Origin: Variovorax soli NBRC 106424
GTDB lineage: Bacteria; Pseudomonadota; Gammaproteobacteria; Burkholderiales; Burkholderiaceae_C
Assembly: GCF_001591385.1 (NCBI RefSeq)
Contig: NZ_BCUU01000019.1
Location: 1-64,000, forward strand
Length of the DNA stretch: 64,000 bases
Direction of reading: 5' to 3'
The notes beneath the pieces were generated by a model that saw nothing but the letters and a program-made list of their open reading frames with translations, ran no database searches and had not been told where the DNA came from. A program made the position numbers and the translations under genes. Shown in pieces: positions 9,022 to 19,393 of the stretch (position 1 is its first letter; every line of letters starts with the position of its first letter).

Positions 9022-10242
9022 TCAGTGCGCCGACCATTGGATGGTGTTCAGGTCGACACCGTCCTTGAACATTTCCCATAGGGGGCTCAGTTCGCGCAGC
9101 TTGGCCACGTTGTGCTTGATGGTCGAGACGGCGTAGTCGATTTCTTCCTCGGTCGTGAAGCGGCCGATGGTCATGCGCAGGCTGCTGTGGGCGAGTTCGT
9201 CGCTGCGGCCCAGGGCGCGCAGCACATAGCTGGGCTCCAGGCTGGCCGAGGTGCAGGCGGAGCCGCTGGAAACGGCCAGGCCCTTGATGCCCATGATGAG
9301 CGACTCGCCTTCGACGTAGTTGAAGCTCATGTTCAGGTTGTGCGGCACGCGGTGCTCGAGGTCGCCGTTGATGAACACCTGCTCCACGTCCTTCAGGCCG
9401 TCCAGCAGGCGCTTTTGCAGCTTGCGGGCCTTTTCGATGTCTTGCGCCATTTCGAGCCTGGCCAGGCGGAAGGCCTCGCCCATGCCCACGATCTGGTGCG
9501 TGGGCAGCGTGCCAGAACGCATGCCGCGCTCGTGGCCGCCGCCGTGCATCTGCGCCTCCAGTCGCACGCGCGGCTTGCGGCGCACGTACAGGGCGCCGAT
9601 GCCCTTGGGGCCGTAGGTCTTGTGCGAAGCCAGGCTCATCAGGTCGATGGGCAGCTTGGTGACGTCGATGTCGAGCTTGCCGGTGGCCTGCGCCGCGTCG
9701 ACGTGGAAGATCACACCCTTCTCGCGGCAGGCATTGCCCAGCGCGACCACGTCCTGCACCACGCCGATCTCGTTGTTCACGAACATGACGCTGGCCAGGA
9801 TGGTGTCGGGGCGGATGGCTGCCTTGAACTTGTCCAGGTCGAGCAGGCCGTTTTCCTCGACGTCGAGGTAGGTGACTTCGAAGCCCTGGCGCTCCAGCTC
9901 GCGCATGGTGTCGAGCACGGCCTTGTGCTCGGTCTTCACCGTGATCAGGTGCTTGCCCTTGCCCTTGTAGAAGTTGGCCGCGCCCTTCAGGGCGAGGTTG
10001 TTCGACTCGGTGGCGCCGGAGGTCCAGACGATTTCGCGCGGGTCGGCGCCGATCAGTTCGGCCACGTAGCCACGGGCTTTTTCCACCGCCTCTTCCGCTT
10101 CCCAGCCCCAGGCATGGCTGCGCGACGCCGGGTTGCCGAAATGCTCACGCAACCAGGGAATCATCGCGTCGACCACGCGGGGGTCGACCGGCGTCGTGGC
10201 GCCGTAGTCGAGATAGATCGGGAAATGAGGGGTGACGTCCAT
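9022..10242 (-). CDS. iscS: Cysteine desulfurase IscS
   Basis: IscS is the PLP enzyme that removes sulfur from L-cysteine for Fe-S clusters and tRNA thiolation. The 406-residue protein has K208 as Schiff-base lysine in [12 protein letters not shown] and the mobile persulfide cysteine C330 in [15 protein letters not shown]107 (TEHKAVLD) stacks on PLP. Length matches group I desulfurases. The gap to iscR is 89 bases and contains a stable stem-loop. Confidence 0.98.
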   Translation of the reverse strand: MDVTPHFPIYLDYGATTPVDPRVVDAMIPWLREHFGNPASRSHAWGWEAEEAVEKARGYVAELIGADPREIVWTSGATESNNLALKGAANFYKGKGKHLITVKTEHKAVLDTMRELERQGFEVTYLDVEENGLLDLDKFKAAIRPDTILASVMFVNNEIGVVQDVVALGNACREKGVIFHVDAAQATGKLDIDVTKLPIDLMSLASHKTYGPKGIGALYVRRKPRVRLEAQMHGGGHERGMRSGTLPTHQIVGMGEAFRLARLEMAQDIEKARKLQKRLLDGLKDVEQVFINGDLEHRVPHNLNMSFNYVEGESLIMGIKGLAVSSGSACTSASLEPSYVLRALGRSDELAHSSLRMTIGRFTTEEEIDYAVSTIKHNVAKLRELSPLWEMFKDGVDLNTIQWSAH

Positions 10243-10290
10243 GGCTCTGGCTCGGTGTTATTCGTGAATATCGTGGGGTTCGATCTCGCA

Positions 10291-10317
10291 CGCTCCGAGG
10301 CGCCAGGCCCCGGAGCG
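10291..10317 (-). promoter_or_regulatory. Stem-loop in the iscR-iscS gap
   Basis: CGCTCCG (10291-10297) pairs with CGGAGCG (10311-10317) around a GC-rich loop. It sits between the iscR stop and the iscS start and has no T-run, so it does not look like a terminator. In E. coli, structure 3' of iscR protects the iscR part of the transcript when iscSUA is degraded. A like role is possible but unproven. Confidence 0.4.
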
Positions 10318-10331
10318 CCGTGTACGCAGGT

Positions 10332-10868
10332 TCAGGACTTGGCGAAGGCGTTGCCCAGCGCAAAGACCGAGTTCGGCGCGTTCACGCGGATCGGCTTGAC
10401 CACCGGCTGCGCCGAGATGGCGCGCTTGACCGCCGGCTTGTTCTCGACCGTGACGCCCTTGGCCAGTTGGTCGTCCACGAGCTTTTGCAGCGTGACGGAA
10501 TCGAGAAACTCGACCATGCGCTGGTTCAGCGACGCCCACAGCTCGTGCGTCATGCAGCGGCCGGCCTCGCCCAGGCAGTTTTCCTTGCCGCCGCACTGGG
10601 TAGCATCGATCGGCTCGTCGACCGACACGATGATGTCGGCCACCGTGATCTCGGAAGCCTTGCGGCCCAGCGAATAGCCGCCCCCGGGGCCACGGGTCGA
10701 CTCGACCAGCTCGTGGCGGCGCAGCTTGCCGAACAGCTGCTCGAGATAGGAAAGAGAAATCTGCTGACGCTGGCTGATAGCAGCCAACGTGACGGGACCG
10801 CTGTTCTGGCGCAGCGCCAGATCGATCATTGCCGTGACCGCAAAACGGCCCTTGGTAGTGAGACGCAT
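10332..10868 (-). CDS. iscR: Fe-S-sensing transcriptional regulator IscR (Rrf2 family)
   Basis: IscR represses the isc operon when it carries a [2Fe-2S] cluster. The 178-residue protein has an N-terminal winged helix (MRLTTKGRFAVTAM... LSYLEQLFGKLRR) and cluster ligands C92, C98, C105 with H108; there is one extra residue in the last spacing compared with E. coli. A Lys/Val/Pro-rich C-terminal tail extends past the core. It is first in its operon, with a type-1 IscR-like site in its promoter. Confidence 0.96.
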   Translation of the reverse strand: MRLTTKGRFAVTAMIDLALRQNSGPVTLAAISQRQQISLSYLEQLFGKLRRHELVESTRGPGGGYSLGRKASEITVADIIVSVDEPIDATQCGGKENCLGEAGRCMTHELWASLNQRMVEFLDSVTLQKLVDDQLAKGVTVENKPAVKRAISAQPVVKPIRVNAPNSVFALGNAFAKS

Positions 10869-11005
10869 CGCAAGCTCCTTATGTGCTTACCGTTGAAACC
10901 ACACCGGAATTTGTGACTCCGGTGGCTCGTCTCCGCCCTAACCGGCTTCCCGCGGCACTGGAGACCCAGTGAGTTGGAGCCGGCCCTTCATCGCGAAGTT
11001 CTTTT

Positions 11006-11034
11006 GTTGTTGAGTAATTGAGTCAAGTATACCA
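11006..11034 (-). promoter_or_regulatory. isc promoter (extended -10) overlapped by a type-1 IscR-like operator
   Basis: On the minus strand TGGTATACT (11034-11026) is an extended -10 without a good -35. From 11030 to 11006 the sequence ATACTTGACTCAATTACTCA plus CAAC matches the E. coli type-1 IscR motif (ATASYYGACTRWWWYAGTCR...) at about 21 of 25 positions. The site lies over the expected start point, about 140 bases before iscR, so holo-IscR bound there would block polymerase. Confidence 0.65.
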
Positions 11035-11117
11035 GAAACCCCGGGGCGCTCGGGGTAAACACCGATGGGAAAGGCCCAATCGGCCCAATTGACCGATTCG
11101 GGCACTTTCAATGGCGA

Positions 11118-13241
11118 CTATTTCCCAGGCGTGAGCACGGCGATGTTGTCGCCGCCGGCGCCGCCAAAAGCCTGCTCCCGCAACAGCGCCAGCTGGTCGC
11201 GCACCCGCGCCGCCTTCTCGAATTCGAGGTTGCGGGCGTGCTCCATCATGAGCTTCTCGAGCCGCTTGATCTCGCGCGAGATGTCCTTCTCGCTCATGTC
11301 CTCGACCTTGGCGCGCTGCAGCTCGAGCTTCTCGGCTTCCTTGCCGCTCTTTTCGCTGTAGACGCCGTCGATGAGGTCGCGCACCTGCTTGACGATGCTG
11401 CGCGGCGTGATGCCGTGCGCCTCGTTGTGGGCCAGCTGCTTCTCGCGGCGGCGCTCCGTCTCGCCGATGGCCTTCTTCATCGAGTCGGTCATCTTGTCGG
11501 CGTAGAGGATCGCCTTGCCGTTGAGGTTGCGCGCCGCCCGCCCGATGGTCTGGATCAGCGAGCGCTCGGCGCGCAGGAAGCCTTCCTTGTCGGCGTCCAG
11601 GATGGCCACCAGCGACACCTCCGGAATGTCCAGCCCCTCGCGCAGCAGGTTGATGCCCACCAGCACGTCGAAGGTGCCCAGGCGCAGGTCGCGCAGGATC
11701 TCCACCCGCTCCACCGTGTCGACGTCGCTGTGCAGGTAGCGCACCTTCACACCGTTGTCGGTGAGGTAGTCGGTGAGCTGCTCGGCCATGCGCTTGGTCA
11801 GCGTGGTGATGAGCACGCGCTCGTTCTTGTCGACGCGGATGCGGATTTCCTGGAGCACGTCGTCCACCTGGTGGGTGGCCGGCCGCACTTCGACTTCAGG
11901 ATCGACCAGGCCGGTGGGACGCACCACCTGCTCCACCACCTGGCCGGCGTGCTCCTTCTCGTAGTCGGCCGGCGTGGCCGAGACGAAGATGCACTGGCGC
12001 ATGCGGCGCTCGAATTCCGCGAACTTGAGCGGCCGGTTGTCCAGCGCCGAAGGCAGGCGGAAGCCGTACTCCACCAGCGTGGTCTTGCGCGCCCGGTCGC
12101 CGTTGTACATGGCGCTGAGCTGGCCGATCATCTGGTGGCTCTCGTCCAGGAACATCAGCGCGTCCTTGGGCATGTAATCGGTCAGCGTGGCCGGCGGCTC
12201 GCCCGGTGCGGCACCCGACAAGTGGCGCGTGTAGTTCTCGATGCCCTTGCAGTGGCCGATTTCCGCCAGCATCTCCAGGTCGAAGCGGGTGCGCTGCTCC
12301 AGCCGCTGCGCTTCCACCAGCTTGCCGTCGGCCAGCAGTTCCTTCAGGCGGCCGTCCAGCTCGAGCTTGATGGTCTCGACTGCGTTCAGCACCTTGTCGC
12401 GCGGCGTCACATAGTGGCTGGACGGGTAGATGGTGAAGCGCGGAATCTTCTGCCGGATGCGCCCCGTGAGCGGGTCGAACAGCTGCAGCGAATCCACCTC
12501 GTCGTCGAACAGCTCGATGCGGATCGCCAGCTCGCTGTGCTCGGCCGGAAACACGTCGATGGTGTCGCCGCGCACGCGGAAGGTGCCGCGCGAGAAATCC
12601 TGCTCGTTGCGCGTGTACTGCATGCGGATCAGCCGGCCGATCACGTCGCGCTGGCCGATCTTGTCGCCGTGGCGCAGGATGAACCGCATCTCGGTGTAGT
12701 CCTCGGGCGTGCCGATGCCGTAGATGGCGCTCACCGTGGCCACGATGATGGTGTCGCGCCGCTCCAGCACGCTCTTGGTGGCCGACAGTCGCATCTGCTC
12801 GATGTGCTCGTTGATGGACGAGTCCTTCTCGATGAACAGGTCGCGCTGCGGCACGTAGGCCTCGGGCTGGTAGTAGTCGTAGTAGCTGACGAAGTACTCG
12901 ACCGCGTTCTTGGGAAAGAACTCGCGAAACTCGCTGTACAGCTGCGCCGCCAGCGTCTTGTTGGGCGCGAACACGATGGCCGGGCGCCCCAGGCGGGCGA
13001 TCACGTTGGCCATGGTGTAGGTCTTGCCCGAGCCGGTCACGCCCAGCAGCGTCTGGAACACCTCGCCGTCGCGCACCCCTTCCACCAGCTGCTCGATGGC
13101 CGTGGGCTGGTCGCCAGCGGGCGGATAGGGCTGGAAAAGCTCGAAGGGGGAGTCGGGAAATTGGACGAACTCCCCCTGCTTGGCGGGGCCCACGGAACCG
13201 GTGGCGGGCGAGGCGGGCAGGACTTCAGGCAGTTCGGACAT
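11118..13241 (-). CDS. uvrB: Excinuclease ABC subunit B
   Basis: UvrB verifies DNA damage and recruits UvrC in nucleotide excision repair. The ~707-residue protein has Walker A GVTGSGKT, the Tyr-rich beta-hairpin [12 protein letters not shown] that inserts into DNA, and the helicase box DESH. IGRAARN is motif VI, and a C-terminal UVR motif ([11 protein letters not shown]) contacts UvrC. The ATG at 13241 (MSELPEV) is preferred; another ATG five codons upstream (13256) is possible. It diverges from the aminotransferase gene. Confidence 0.97.
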   Translation of the reverse strand: MSELPEVLPASPATGSVGPAKQGEFVQFPDSPFELFQPYPPAGDQPTAIEQLVEGVRDGEVFQTLLGVTGSGKTYTMANVIARLGRPAIVFAPNKTLAAQLYSEFREFFPKNAVEYFVSYYDYYQPEAYVPQRDLFIEKDSSINEHIEQMRLSATKSVLERRDTIIVATVSAIYGIGTPEDYTEMRFILRHGDKIGQRDVIGRLIRMQYTRNEQDFSRGTFRVRGDTIDVFPAEHSELAIRIELFDDEVDSLQLFDPLTGRIRQKIPRFTIYPSSHYVTPRDKVLNAVETIKLELDGRLKELLADGKLVEAQRLEQRTRFDLEMLAEIGHCKGIENYTRHLSGAAPGEPPATLTDYMPKDALMFLDESHQMIGQLSAMYNGDRARKTTLVEYGFRLPSALDNRPLKFAEFERRMRQCIFVSATPADYEKEHAGQVVEQVVRPTGLVDPEVEVRPATHQVDDVLQEIRIRVDKNERVLITTLTKRMAEQLTDYLTDNGVKVRYLHSDVDTVERVEILRDLRLGTFDVLVGINLLREGLDIPEVSLVAILDADKEGFLRAERSLIQTIGRAARNLNGKAILYADKMTDSMKKAIGETERRREKQLAHNEAHGITPRSIVKQVRDLIDGVYSEKSGKEAEKLELQRAKVEDMSEKDISREIKRLEKLMMEHARNLEFEKAARVRDQLALLREQAFGGAGGDNIAVLTPGK

Positions 13242-13374
13242 AGGGTGTTCCCGCATCAGGTAGGTGGCAAACAGTAAAATTCAAGGGAACTGGATAGGTT
13301 AAACCCAGACCGCCAGTTGCAAGAAAGCCCGGCCACCGGCCCGGGTGCCCTCCATCCCAACCGACTTTTTCACC

Positions 13375-14571
13375 ATGTCCATGTTCAACGCCGTCGAAAT
13401 GGCGCCGCGCGACCCGATTCTTGGCCTCAACGAGCAATTTGCTGCCGACACCAATCCGAACAAGGTCAACCTGGGCGTGGGCGTGTACTACGACGACAAC
13501 GGCAAGCTGCCCCTGCTGGAGTGCGTCAAGGCGGCCGAGGCGGACATGCTCAAGGCCCCCACCGCCCGCGGCTACCTGCCCATCGACGGCATCGCGGCCT
13601 ACGACAGCGCGGTGAAGAACCTGGTGTTCGGCGCCGACAGCGAACCCGTGGCCACCGGCCGCATCGCCACCATCCAGGCCATCGGCGGCACCGGCGGCCT
13701 GAAGGTCGGTGCCGACTTCCTCAAGAAGATCAACCCGAACGCCAAGGTGCTGATCAGCGACCCGAGCTGGGAAAACCACCGCGCGCTGTTCACCAACGCC
13801 GGCTTCCCGGTCGAGACCTACCCCTACTACAACGCCGAAAAGCTGGGCGTGAACTTCGACGGCATGCTCGAGGCCCTGGGCGCCGCCCCGGCCGGCACCA
13901 TCGTCGTGCTGCACGCCTGCTGCCACAACCCGACCGGCTACGACCTCACCCCGGCCCAGTGGGACCAGGTGATCGGCGTGGTGCGGGCCAAGCACCTGGT
14001 GCCCTTTCTGGACATGGCCTACCAGGGCTTCGGCTTCGGCATTGCCGAAGACGGCGCGGTCATCGGCAAGTTCGTGGCGGCCGGCCTGACCTTCTTCGTG
14101 TCCACCTCCTTCTCCAAGAGCTTCAGCCTGTACGGCGAGCGCGTGGGCGCCCTGTCGGTGCTGTGCGAGAACAAGGAAGAAGCGGCGCGCGTGCTGTCGC
14201 AGCTGAAGATCGCCATCCGCACCAACTACAGCAACCCGCCGATCCACGGCGGCGCCGTGGTGGCGGCCGTGCTGAACAACCCCGAGCGCCGCGCCCTCTG
14301 GGAAAAGGAGCTGGCCGAAATGCGCGTGCGCATCAAGGCCATGCGCCAGAAGCTGGTCGACGGCCTCAAGGCCGCCGGCGTGAGCCGCGACATGGGCTTC
14401 ATCACCCAGCAGATCGGCATGTTCAGCTATTCGGGCCTGACCAAGGACCAGATGGTGAAGCTGCGCAACGAATTCGGCGTGTACGGCACCGACACCGGCC
14501 GCATGTGCGTGGCCGCCCTGAACAGCAAGAACATCGACTACGTCTGCCAGAGCATCGCCAAGGTCCTCTGA
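13375..14571 (+). CDS. tyrB: Aromatic/aspartate aminotransferase (class I, TyrB/AspC type)
   Basis: The 398-residue PLP enzyme transfers amino groups between aromatic or acidic amino acids and 2-oxoglutarate. It has LGVGVYYDD near the N-terminus, HACCHNPTGYD (PLP and carboxylate site), FLDMAYQGFGFG and the PLP lysine in STSFSKSFSLYGERVG. The C-terminal CVAAL segment with the substrate Arg (GRMCVAALN) is intact. The ATG at 13375 (MSMFNAVEMAPRDPI) matches the family; the 10-codon upstream extension does not. AspC and TyrB cannot be told apart by eye. Confidence 0.9.
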   Translation: MSMFNAVEMAPRDPILGLNEQFAADTNPNKVNLGVGVYYDDNGKLPLLECVKAAEADMLKAPTARGYLPIDGIAAYDSAVKNLVFGADSEPVATGRIATIQAIGGTGGLKVGADFLKKINPNAKVLISDPSWENHRALFTNAGFPVETYPYYNAEKLGVNFDGMLEALGAAPAGTIVVLHACCHNPTGYDLTPAQWDQVIGVVRAKHLVPFLDMAYQGFGFGIAEDGAVIGKFVAAGLTFFVSTSFSKSFSLYGERVGALSVLCENKEEAARVLSQLKIAIRTNYSNPPIHGGAVVAAVLNNPERRALWEKELAEMRVRIKAMRQKLVDGLKAAGVSRDMGFITQQIGMFSYSGLTKDQMVKLRNEFGVYGTDTGRMCVAALNSKNIDYVCQSIAKVL

Positions 14572-14580
14572 TTTCGTGAA

Positions 14581-14611
14581 CAAGTGAACGCGCCCCCGGC
14601 GCGTTCACTTG
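14581..14611 (+). terminator. Perfect 14-bp hairpin after the aminotransferase gene
   Basis: CAAGTGAACGCGCC (14581-14594) pairs perfectly with 14598-14611 around a CCC loop, nine bases past the stop codon. No T-run follows on either strand, so it may act as a transcript end protector or a weak or factor-assisted terminator rather than a classic intrinsic one. Confidence 0.5.
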
Positions 14612-14712
14612 GTGAGACGTTGGTACCCAGTCACATAGGGAACTTTCGCCTGCAAGCGGCATTCGGCCACTGATATATTGCACTGCAGCGAAGAAGAACC
14701 GAGGTCTCCCCG

Positions 14713-16101
14713 ATGCTCTACCAACTCTACGAAGCGCAACGCTCCCTCATGGAGCCGTTTGCAGACTTCGCCCAAGCCGCCTCCAAGCTCTTTGGCGCAG
14801 GCACCGGCTTCAGCCAGATGCCCATGGCGCAGCGCGTTTCCGCCGGCTACGACCTGCTCTACCGGCTCGGCAAGGACTACGTCAAGCCCGAGTTCGAGAT
14901 CAAGACCGTCAAGGTCGAAGACAACGATGTCGTGATCCAGGAAATCGTGGAGCTCGACAAGCCTTTTTGCGAGCTGCGCCGCTTCAAGCGCTTCACAGAC
15001 GACACGCACACGCTGTCCATCCTCAAGTCGCAACCGGTGGTGCTGATCGTGGCGCCCCTGTCGGGCCACTACGCCACGCTGCTGCGCGACACGGTGCGCA
15101 CCATGCTGCAGGACCACAAGGTCTACATCACCGACTGGAAGAATGCCCGCATGGTGCCGCTGTCCGAGGGCGAATTCCGCCTGGACGACTACATCAACTA
15201 CGTGCAGGACTTCATCCGCCACCTGCAGTCCGAATACGGCCACTGCCACGTGATGAGCGTGTGCCAGCCCACGGTGCCGGTGCTGGCCGCCGTCTCGCTC
15301 ATGGCCAGCCGGGGAGAGCAGCTCCCGCTGTCGCTCACCATGATGGGCGGCCCCATCGACGCCCGCAAGTCGCCCACCGCGGTGAACAACCTGGCGATGA
15401 ACAAGAGCTTCGAGTGGTTCGAGAACAACGTCATCCACCGCGTGCCGCACGGCTTCCCGGGTGAAGGACGCCGCGTGTATCCGGGCTTCCTGCAGCACAC
15501 GGGCTTCGTGGCGATGAACCCCGACCGCCACGCCAAGAGCCACTACGACTACTTCAAGGACCTGATCAAGGGCGACGACGCCAGCGCCGAGGCGCACCGC
15601 AAGTTCTACGACGAGTACAACGCCGTGCTTGACATGGACGCGGACTACTACCTCGACACCATCCGCACCGTGTTCCAGAAGTTCGAGCTGGTGCACGGCA
15701 CCTGGGACGTGAGGAGCCCCGAAGGCGCCATCGAGCGCGTGCGCCCACAGGACATCCGCACCAGCGCCCTGCTCACCATCGAGGGCGAACTCGACGACAT
15801 TTCCGGCTCGGGCCAGACCGAGGCCGCGCACGATCTGTGCACGGGCGTGAAGGCCGACAGCCGCAAGCATATCGAGGTCAAGGGCGCCGGACACTACGGC
15901 ATCTTCAGCGGCCGGCGCTGGCGCGACCTGGTGTATCCGCAGGTCAAGGAATTCATCACCGCGCACGACCAGCCGCAGAAGCACCGCAGCGCCCGTGCCT
16001 CGGCCAGTTCCGAAGACTCCATCCGCGCCGGCAGCCGGCCAGCGGCCCGCAAGAGCTCGACAGCCACCCCTCGCAAGAAGGTGGCAGCGGCGCGGCGCTG
16101 A
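14713..16101 (+). CDS. phaZ: Intracellular polyhydroxyalkanoate (PHB) depolymerase with a basic C-terminal tail
   Basis: The enzyme breaks down stored PHB inside the cell. The 462-residue protein matches the Cupriavidus PhaZ1 family: a lipase-box-like [11 protein letters not shown] holds nucleophile C184 (Cys in place of Ser), and GELDD and [10 protein letters not shown] supply the Asp and His of the triad. The core ends near residue 418 ([11 protein letters not shown]). A tail of about 45 residues rich in Arg, Lys, Ala and Ser follows ([16 protein letters not shown]), absent from the ~419-residue Cupriavidus enzyme as I recall it. rsxB begins 8 bases downstream. Confidence 0.93.
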   Translation: MLYQLYEAQRSLMEPFADFAQAASKLFGAGTGFSQMPMAQRVSAGYDLLYRLGKDYVKPEFEIKTVKVEDNDVVIQEIVELDKPFCELRRFKRFTDDTHTLSILKSQPVVLIVAPLSGHYATLLRDTVRTMLQDHKVYITDWKNARMVPLSEGEFRLDDYINYVQDFIRHLQSEYGHCHVMSVCQPTVPVLAAVSLMASRGEQLPLSLTMMGGPIDARKSPTAVNNLAMNKSFEWFENNVIHRVPHGFPGEGRRVYPGFLQHTGFVAMNPDRHAKSHYDYFKDLIKGDDASAEAHRKFYDEYNAVLDMDADYYLDTIRTVFQKFELVHGTWDVRSPEGAIERVRPQDIRTSALLTIEGELDDISGSGQTEAAHDLCTGVKADSRKHIEVKGAGHYGIFSGRRWRDLVYPQVKEFITAHDQPQKHRSARASASSEDSIRAGSRPAARKSSTATPRKKVAAARR

Positions 16102-16109
16102 GCGCCGAG

Positions 16110-16763
16110 ATGACTTCCTTTGCCGCACGCATCGACGACGCACTGCCGCAAACGCAGTGCACCCGCTGCGGCTATCCGGACTGCGCCGGCTACGCCCAGG
16201 CCATCGCCGGCGGCGAGGCGGACATCCATCAATGCCCGCCCGGCGGGGCCGAAGGCATTGCCCGGCTGGCCCGCATCACCGGCCGCCCGGCCAAGCCGCT
16301 GGGCAGCGAGTTCGGCGTGGAAGGCCCCCGCGCCCTGGCCGTGATCGACGAGCACTGGTGCATCGGTTGCACCCTGTGCCTGGATGCCTGCCCCACCGAC
16401 GCCATCGTCGGCATCAACAAGCGCATGCACACCGTGATCGATGCGCATTGCACCGGCTGCGAGCTGTGCATTCCGGTCTGTCCGGTCGATTGCATCTCGC
16501 TCGAGGTTGCCACGCCCGGACGAAGCGGCTGGCAGGCCTGGTCGGCCGAGCAGGCGCAGGCGGCGCGGGCGCGCTACGGCATTCACAAGGCACGGCTTGG
16601 AGCTGCTGGCGCCACCGCTTCGGCGCCCTCACAATCCGGCAATGCTGACGCCAAGGCGTCGCCGGCTGCCGCCGACGATGCGGCTGCACGCAAGCGCGCC
16701 GTGATCGAGGCCGCCTTGGCCAAGGCCCGGGCGCGCCTGCCTGCCTCCGGAGACAAGAATTGA
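16110..16763 (+). CDS. rsxB: RnfB/RsxB-like ferredoxin, orphan (no other rnf gene nearby)
   Basis: The 217-residue protein has an N-terminal four-Cys Fe-S domain ([16 protein letters not shown] then IHQCPPGG), followed by two 4Fe-4S ferredoxin motifs ([14 protein letters not shown] and [14 protein letters not shown]). This is the RnfB core, but it lacks the N-terminal membrane helix of classic RnfB and has an Ala-rich basic C-terminal tail. No rnfA, C, D, G or E is in the window. Such stand-alone proteins are commonly annotated RsxB; the electron partner is unknown. It sits 8 bases after phaZ and overlaps lysE by 4 bases. Confidence 0.85.
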   Translation: MTSFAARIDDALPQTQCTRCGYPDCAGYAQAIAGGEADIHQCPPGGAEGIARLARITGRPAKPLGSEFGVEGPRALAVIDEHWCIGCTLCLDACPTDAIVGINKRMHTVIDAHCTGCELCIPVCPVDCISLEVATPGRSGWQAWSAEQAQAARARYGIHKARLGAAGATASAPSQSGNADAKASPAAADDAAARKRAVIEAALAKARARLPASGDKN

Positions 16764-17392
16764 ACACCGACACCCTGCTGATCTTCACGGCCGCCTCCTT
16801 CGTGCTGGCGGTCACCCCGGGCCCCACCATGCTGCTGGCTCTGTCCAACGGCATCTCGGGCGGCATGCGCCGTGCGCGCTGGGGCATCGTGGGCGCCTCG
16901 CTGGGAAGCACGGTGGTGATCGCCACCGTGGCGCTGGGGCTGGGCTCGCTGCTGGCGGCCTCCGAGTGGCTTTTCAACGCGCTGCGCGTGGCCGGCGTCG
17001 TCTACCTGGCCTGGCTGGGCATCAAGCTGTGGCGCAGCCCGCCGTCCGATGTGGCGACCGCCATGGCCACGCCCGACACCGAACCGCAGGGCCGCGCGGC
17101 CTTGCTGCGCAGCCTGACGGTGGCGCTCTCCAACCCGAAGTCGGTGCTGTTCTTCGCGGCCTTCCTGCCGCAGTTCATCGACACGGCCCAGCCGCAAGGC
17201 CCGCAGTACCTGGTGCTGGGCGCCATCTTCGTGCTGCTGGACACCTGCATCATGCTGGCCTACGCCGGTGCCGGCACGCAGGCCGTGCGCTGGCTGTCGC
17301 GCCGCAGCCTGCGCAACCTCAATCGCGGCTGCGCAGCCGGCATGTGGGCGCTGGCGGCCACCCTCGCCTTCTGGCGCCGCCCCGGCGCCTGA
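16760..17392 (+). CDS. LysE/RhtB family amino-acid exporter
   Basis: The 210-residue membrane protein has about six hydrophobic segments and the family signature [20 protein letters not shown] near residue 20, with [18 protein letters not shown] in the middle. Family members export lysine, threonine, homoserine lactone or related compounds; the substrate is not evident. The start is a TTG at 16760, overlapping the rsxB stop as TTGA, with GGAGA seven bases upstream. Confidence 0.9.
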   Translation: MNTDTLLIFTAASFVLAVTPGPTMLLALSNGISGGMRRARWGIVGASLGSTVVIATVALGLGSLLAASEWLFNALRVAGVVYLAWLGIKLWRSPPSDVATAMATPDTEPQGRAALLRSLTVALSNPKSVLFFAAFLPQFIDTAQPQGPQYLVLGAIFVLLDTCIMLAYAGAGTQAVRWLSRRSLRNLNRGCAAGMWALAATLAFWRRPGA

Positions 17393-17402
17393 GCCTGCTT
17401 GC

Positions 17403-18308
17403 TCAGCTTCGGCGCTGCCACAAAAGCAGCAGCACGCCGGCCAGCACCACGGCCACCGCATACCACTCGAAGCGCGTCACCGTTTCGCCCGCCACCCCGA
17501 CGCCCAGCAGCATCGCGATCACCGGGTTGACGAAGGTGTAGCTGGCCGCGAGCGAGGCCGGTGCCCGTGCGAGCAACACCATGTAGGCGTTGAAGGCGAT
17601 GAGCGAACCGAACACCACCAGGTAGAGCCAGGCGGCCGCCGCCACCGGCTGGGGCGGCCAGGCCCAGTCCTCGCCCGCCAGGACCGACAGCAGCATCAGC
17701 ACCACGCCGCCGCAGATCATCTCGCTGGCGAAGCCCATGGCACCCGGCGCCAGGGGCAGGCTGCGCTGGCTGAGCACGCTGCCCAGGGACCAGCTCAGGC
17801 AGGCCACGGCGATGGCGACCAGGCCCGCGGGCGACGCCTGGAAGCCGCTGCCCTGCGTCAGCATCAGCACGCCCGCCAGGCCCAGTGCAATGCCGGCGGA
17901 CTCCCACTTCCCCGGCGAGATGTCCCAGAACAGGTTGAGCAGCGTGATCATCAGCGGCACCACGGCGATGAAGGCCACCACGAGGCCGGAACCGACCGTC
18001 AGCTCGGCATGCGCAACGCCGCCCATGCCGCCGCCGAGCATCAGGCCGCCCACCACCAGCGCGTTGCGCCATTGAACGCGGCCGGGCCACGGCGCGCCGC
18101 GCCAGCGCATCCACGCGGCCAGGACGAGGCCAGCCACCAGAAAGCGCGAGCCCATCTGCACGAAGGGCGGGAAGCTCAGCAGGGCGTACTTGATGGCGAG
18201 GTAGGTCGAGCCCCACACCACCCAGGTGGCCAGCAGGCACAGCAGCACCAGGGGCGGCAAGGTGCGCCCGGGCCAGCGTGGAGAAGCGCGATCGATGGCG
18301 GTGTTCAT
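17403..18308 (-). CDS. EamA/DMT family transporter (YedA-like exporter)
   Basis: The 301-residue protein has ten hydrophobic segments in two EamA repeats. The N-terminal repeat begins WVVWGSTYLAIKYALLSFPP, the typical DMT start, and the second holds SYTFVNPVIAMLLGVGVAGE. These are metabolite or drug exporters of the inner membrane. The ATG at 18308 (MNTAIDRAS) is preferred over longer readings into the regulator's promoter. It diverges from the Lrp-type gene by 88 bases, so that regulator may control it, as is common for this pair. Confidence 0.9.
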   Translation of the reverse strand: MNTAIDRASPRWPGRTLPPLVLLCLLATWVVWGSTYLAIKYALLSFPPFVQMGSRFLVAGLVLAAWMRWRGAPWPGRVQWRNALVVGGLMLGGGMGGVAHAELTVGSGLVVAFIAVVPLMITLLNLFWDISPGKWESAGIALGLAGVLMLTQGSGFQASPAGLVAIAVACLSWSLGSVLSQRSLPLAPGAMGFASEMICGGVVLMLLSVLAGEDWAWPPQPVAAAAWLYLVVFGSLIAFNAYMVLLARAPASLAASYTFVNPVIAMLLGVGVAGETVTRFEWYAVAVVLAGVLLLLWQRRS

Positions 18309-18396
18309 GGCCGGAAATGGTATGAAGGCGATGCGAACCAAGCCATGCAGAGTCAACGGTTGTGGCCGCAAAATGCCTTCGATTCAAAGGAAATTT

Positions 18397-18892
18397 ATGA
18401 CCAACGCCTTGAATGCCGAACTGGACGCCCACGACACCCGCATCCTGGCCGAACTGCAGGCCGATGCGCGCCTGAGCATGGCCGAACTCGGCCGCCGCGT
18501 GCACCTGAGCCAGCCGGCCGTGACCGAGCGCGTTCGCAAGCTGGAGGCCGCCGGCATCATCAGCGGCTACCGCGCGACCGTCGACCTGACCCGGCTGGGC
18601 TACGGCATACGCGCGCTCATCCGCGTCGGCCGCGCCGACTACGACCGGGTCGTCAAGCTGGTGCAGCAGACGCCCGAATGCGTCAATGCCTACAACGTGA
18701 CGGGAGAAGACAGCTGGGTGCTCGAGATCGCGGTGGAAGACGTCGCCCACCTGGACGCGGTGGTCAGCAAGTTCTGCCTGCTGACCGAGACCGCGACATC
18801 GATCATCCTGAACGTGGTGCGCGAGCACCAGCCGATGCTGCCGCCGCAGCCGCCGCCATCATCCGGCGGCAAGGCGGCCCGGCGCAAACCGA

Positions 18893-18903
<11 letters not shown>
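18397..18903 (+). CDS. Lrp/AsnC family transcriptional regulator
   Basis: The 168-residue protein has an N-terminal helix-turn-helix ([20 protein letters not shown]... [19 protein letters not shown]) and a C-terminal RAM/AsnC domain ([20 protein letters not shown]). It senses amino acids or related metabolites. AAAGGA precedes the ATG. A Pro-rich tail extends past the core ([17 protein letters not shown]). Its last 11 bases overlap the 3' end of the convergent VOC gene. The likely target is the divergent EamA exporter. Confidence 0.93.

Positions 18904-19389
<486 letters not shown>

Positions 19390-19393
<4 letters not shown>

Noticed and set aside
11041-11060. A terminator for uvrB formed by ACCCC...GGGGT
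   Set aside because: The stem is short, the loop is GC-rich and only three T follow; evidence is too weak to list as a feature.
11238-13277. A 679-codon frame antisense to uvrB
   Set aside because: uvrB is unambiguous; the frame is His/Val/Gln/Asp-rich shadow sequence.
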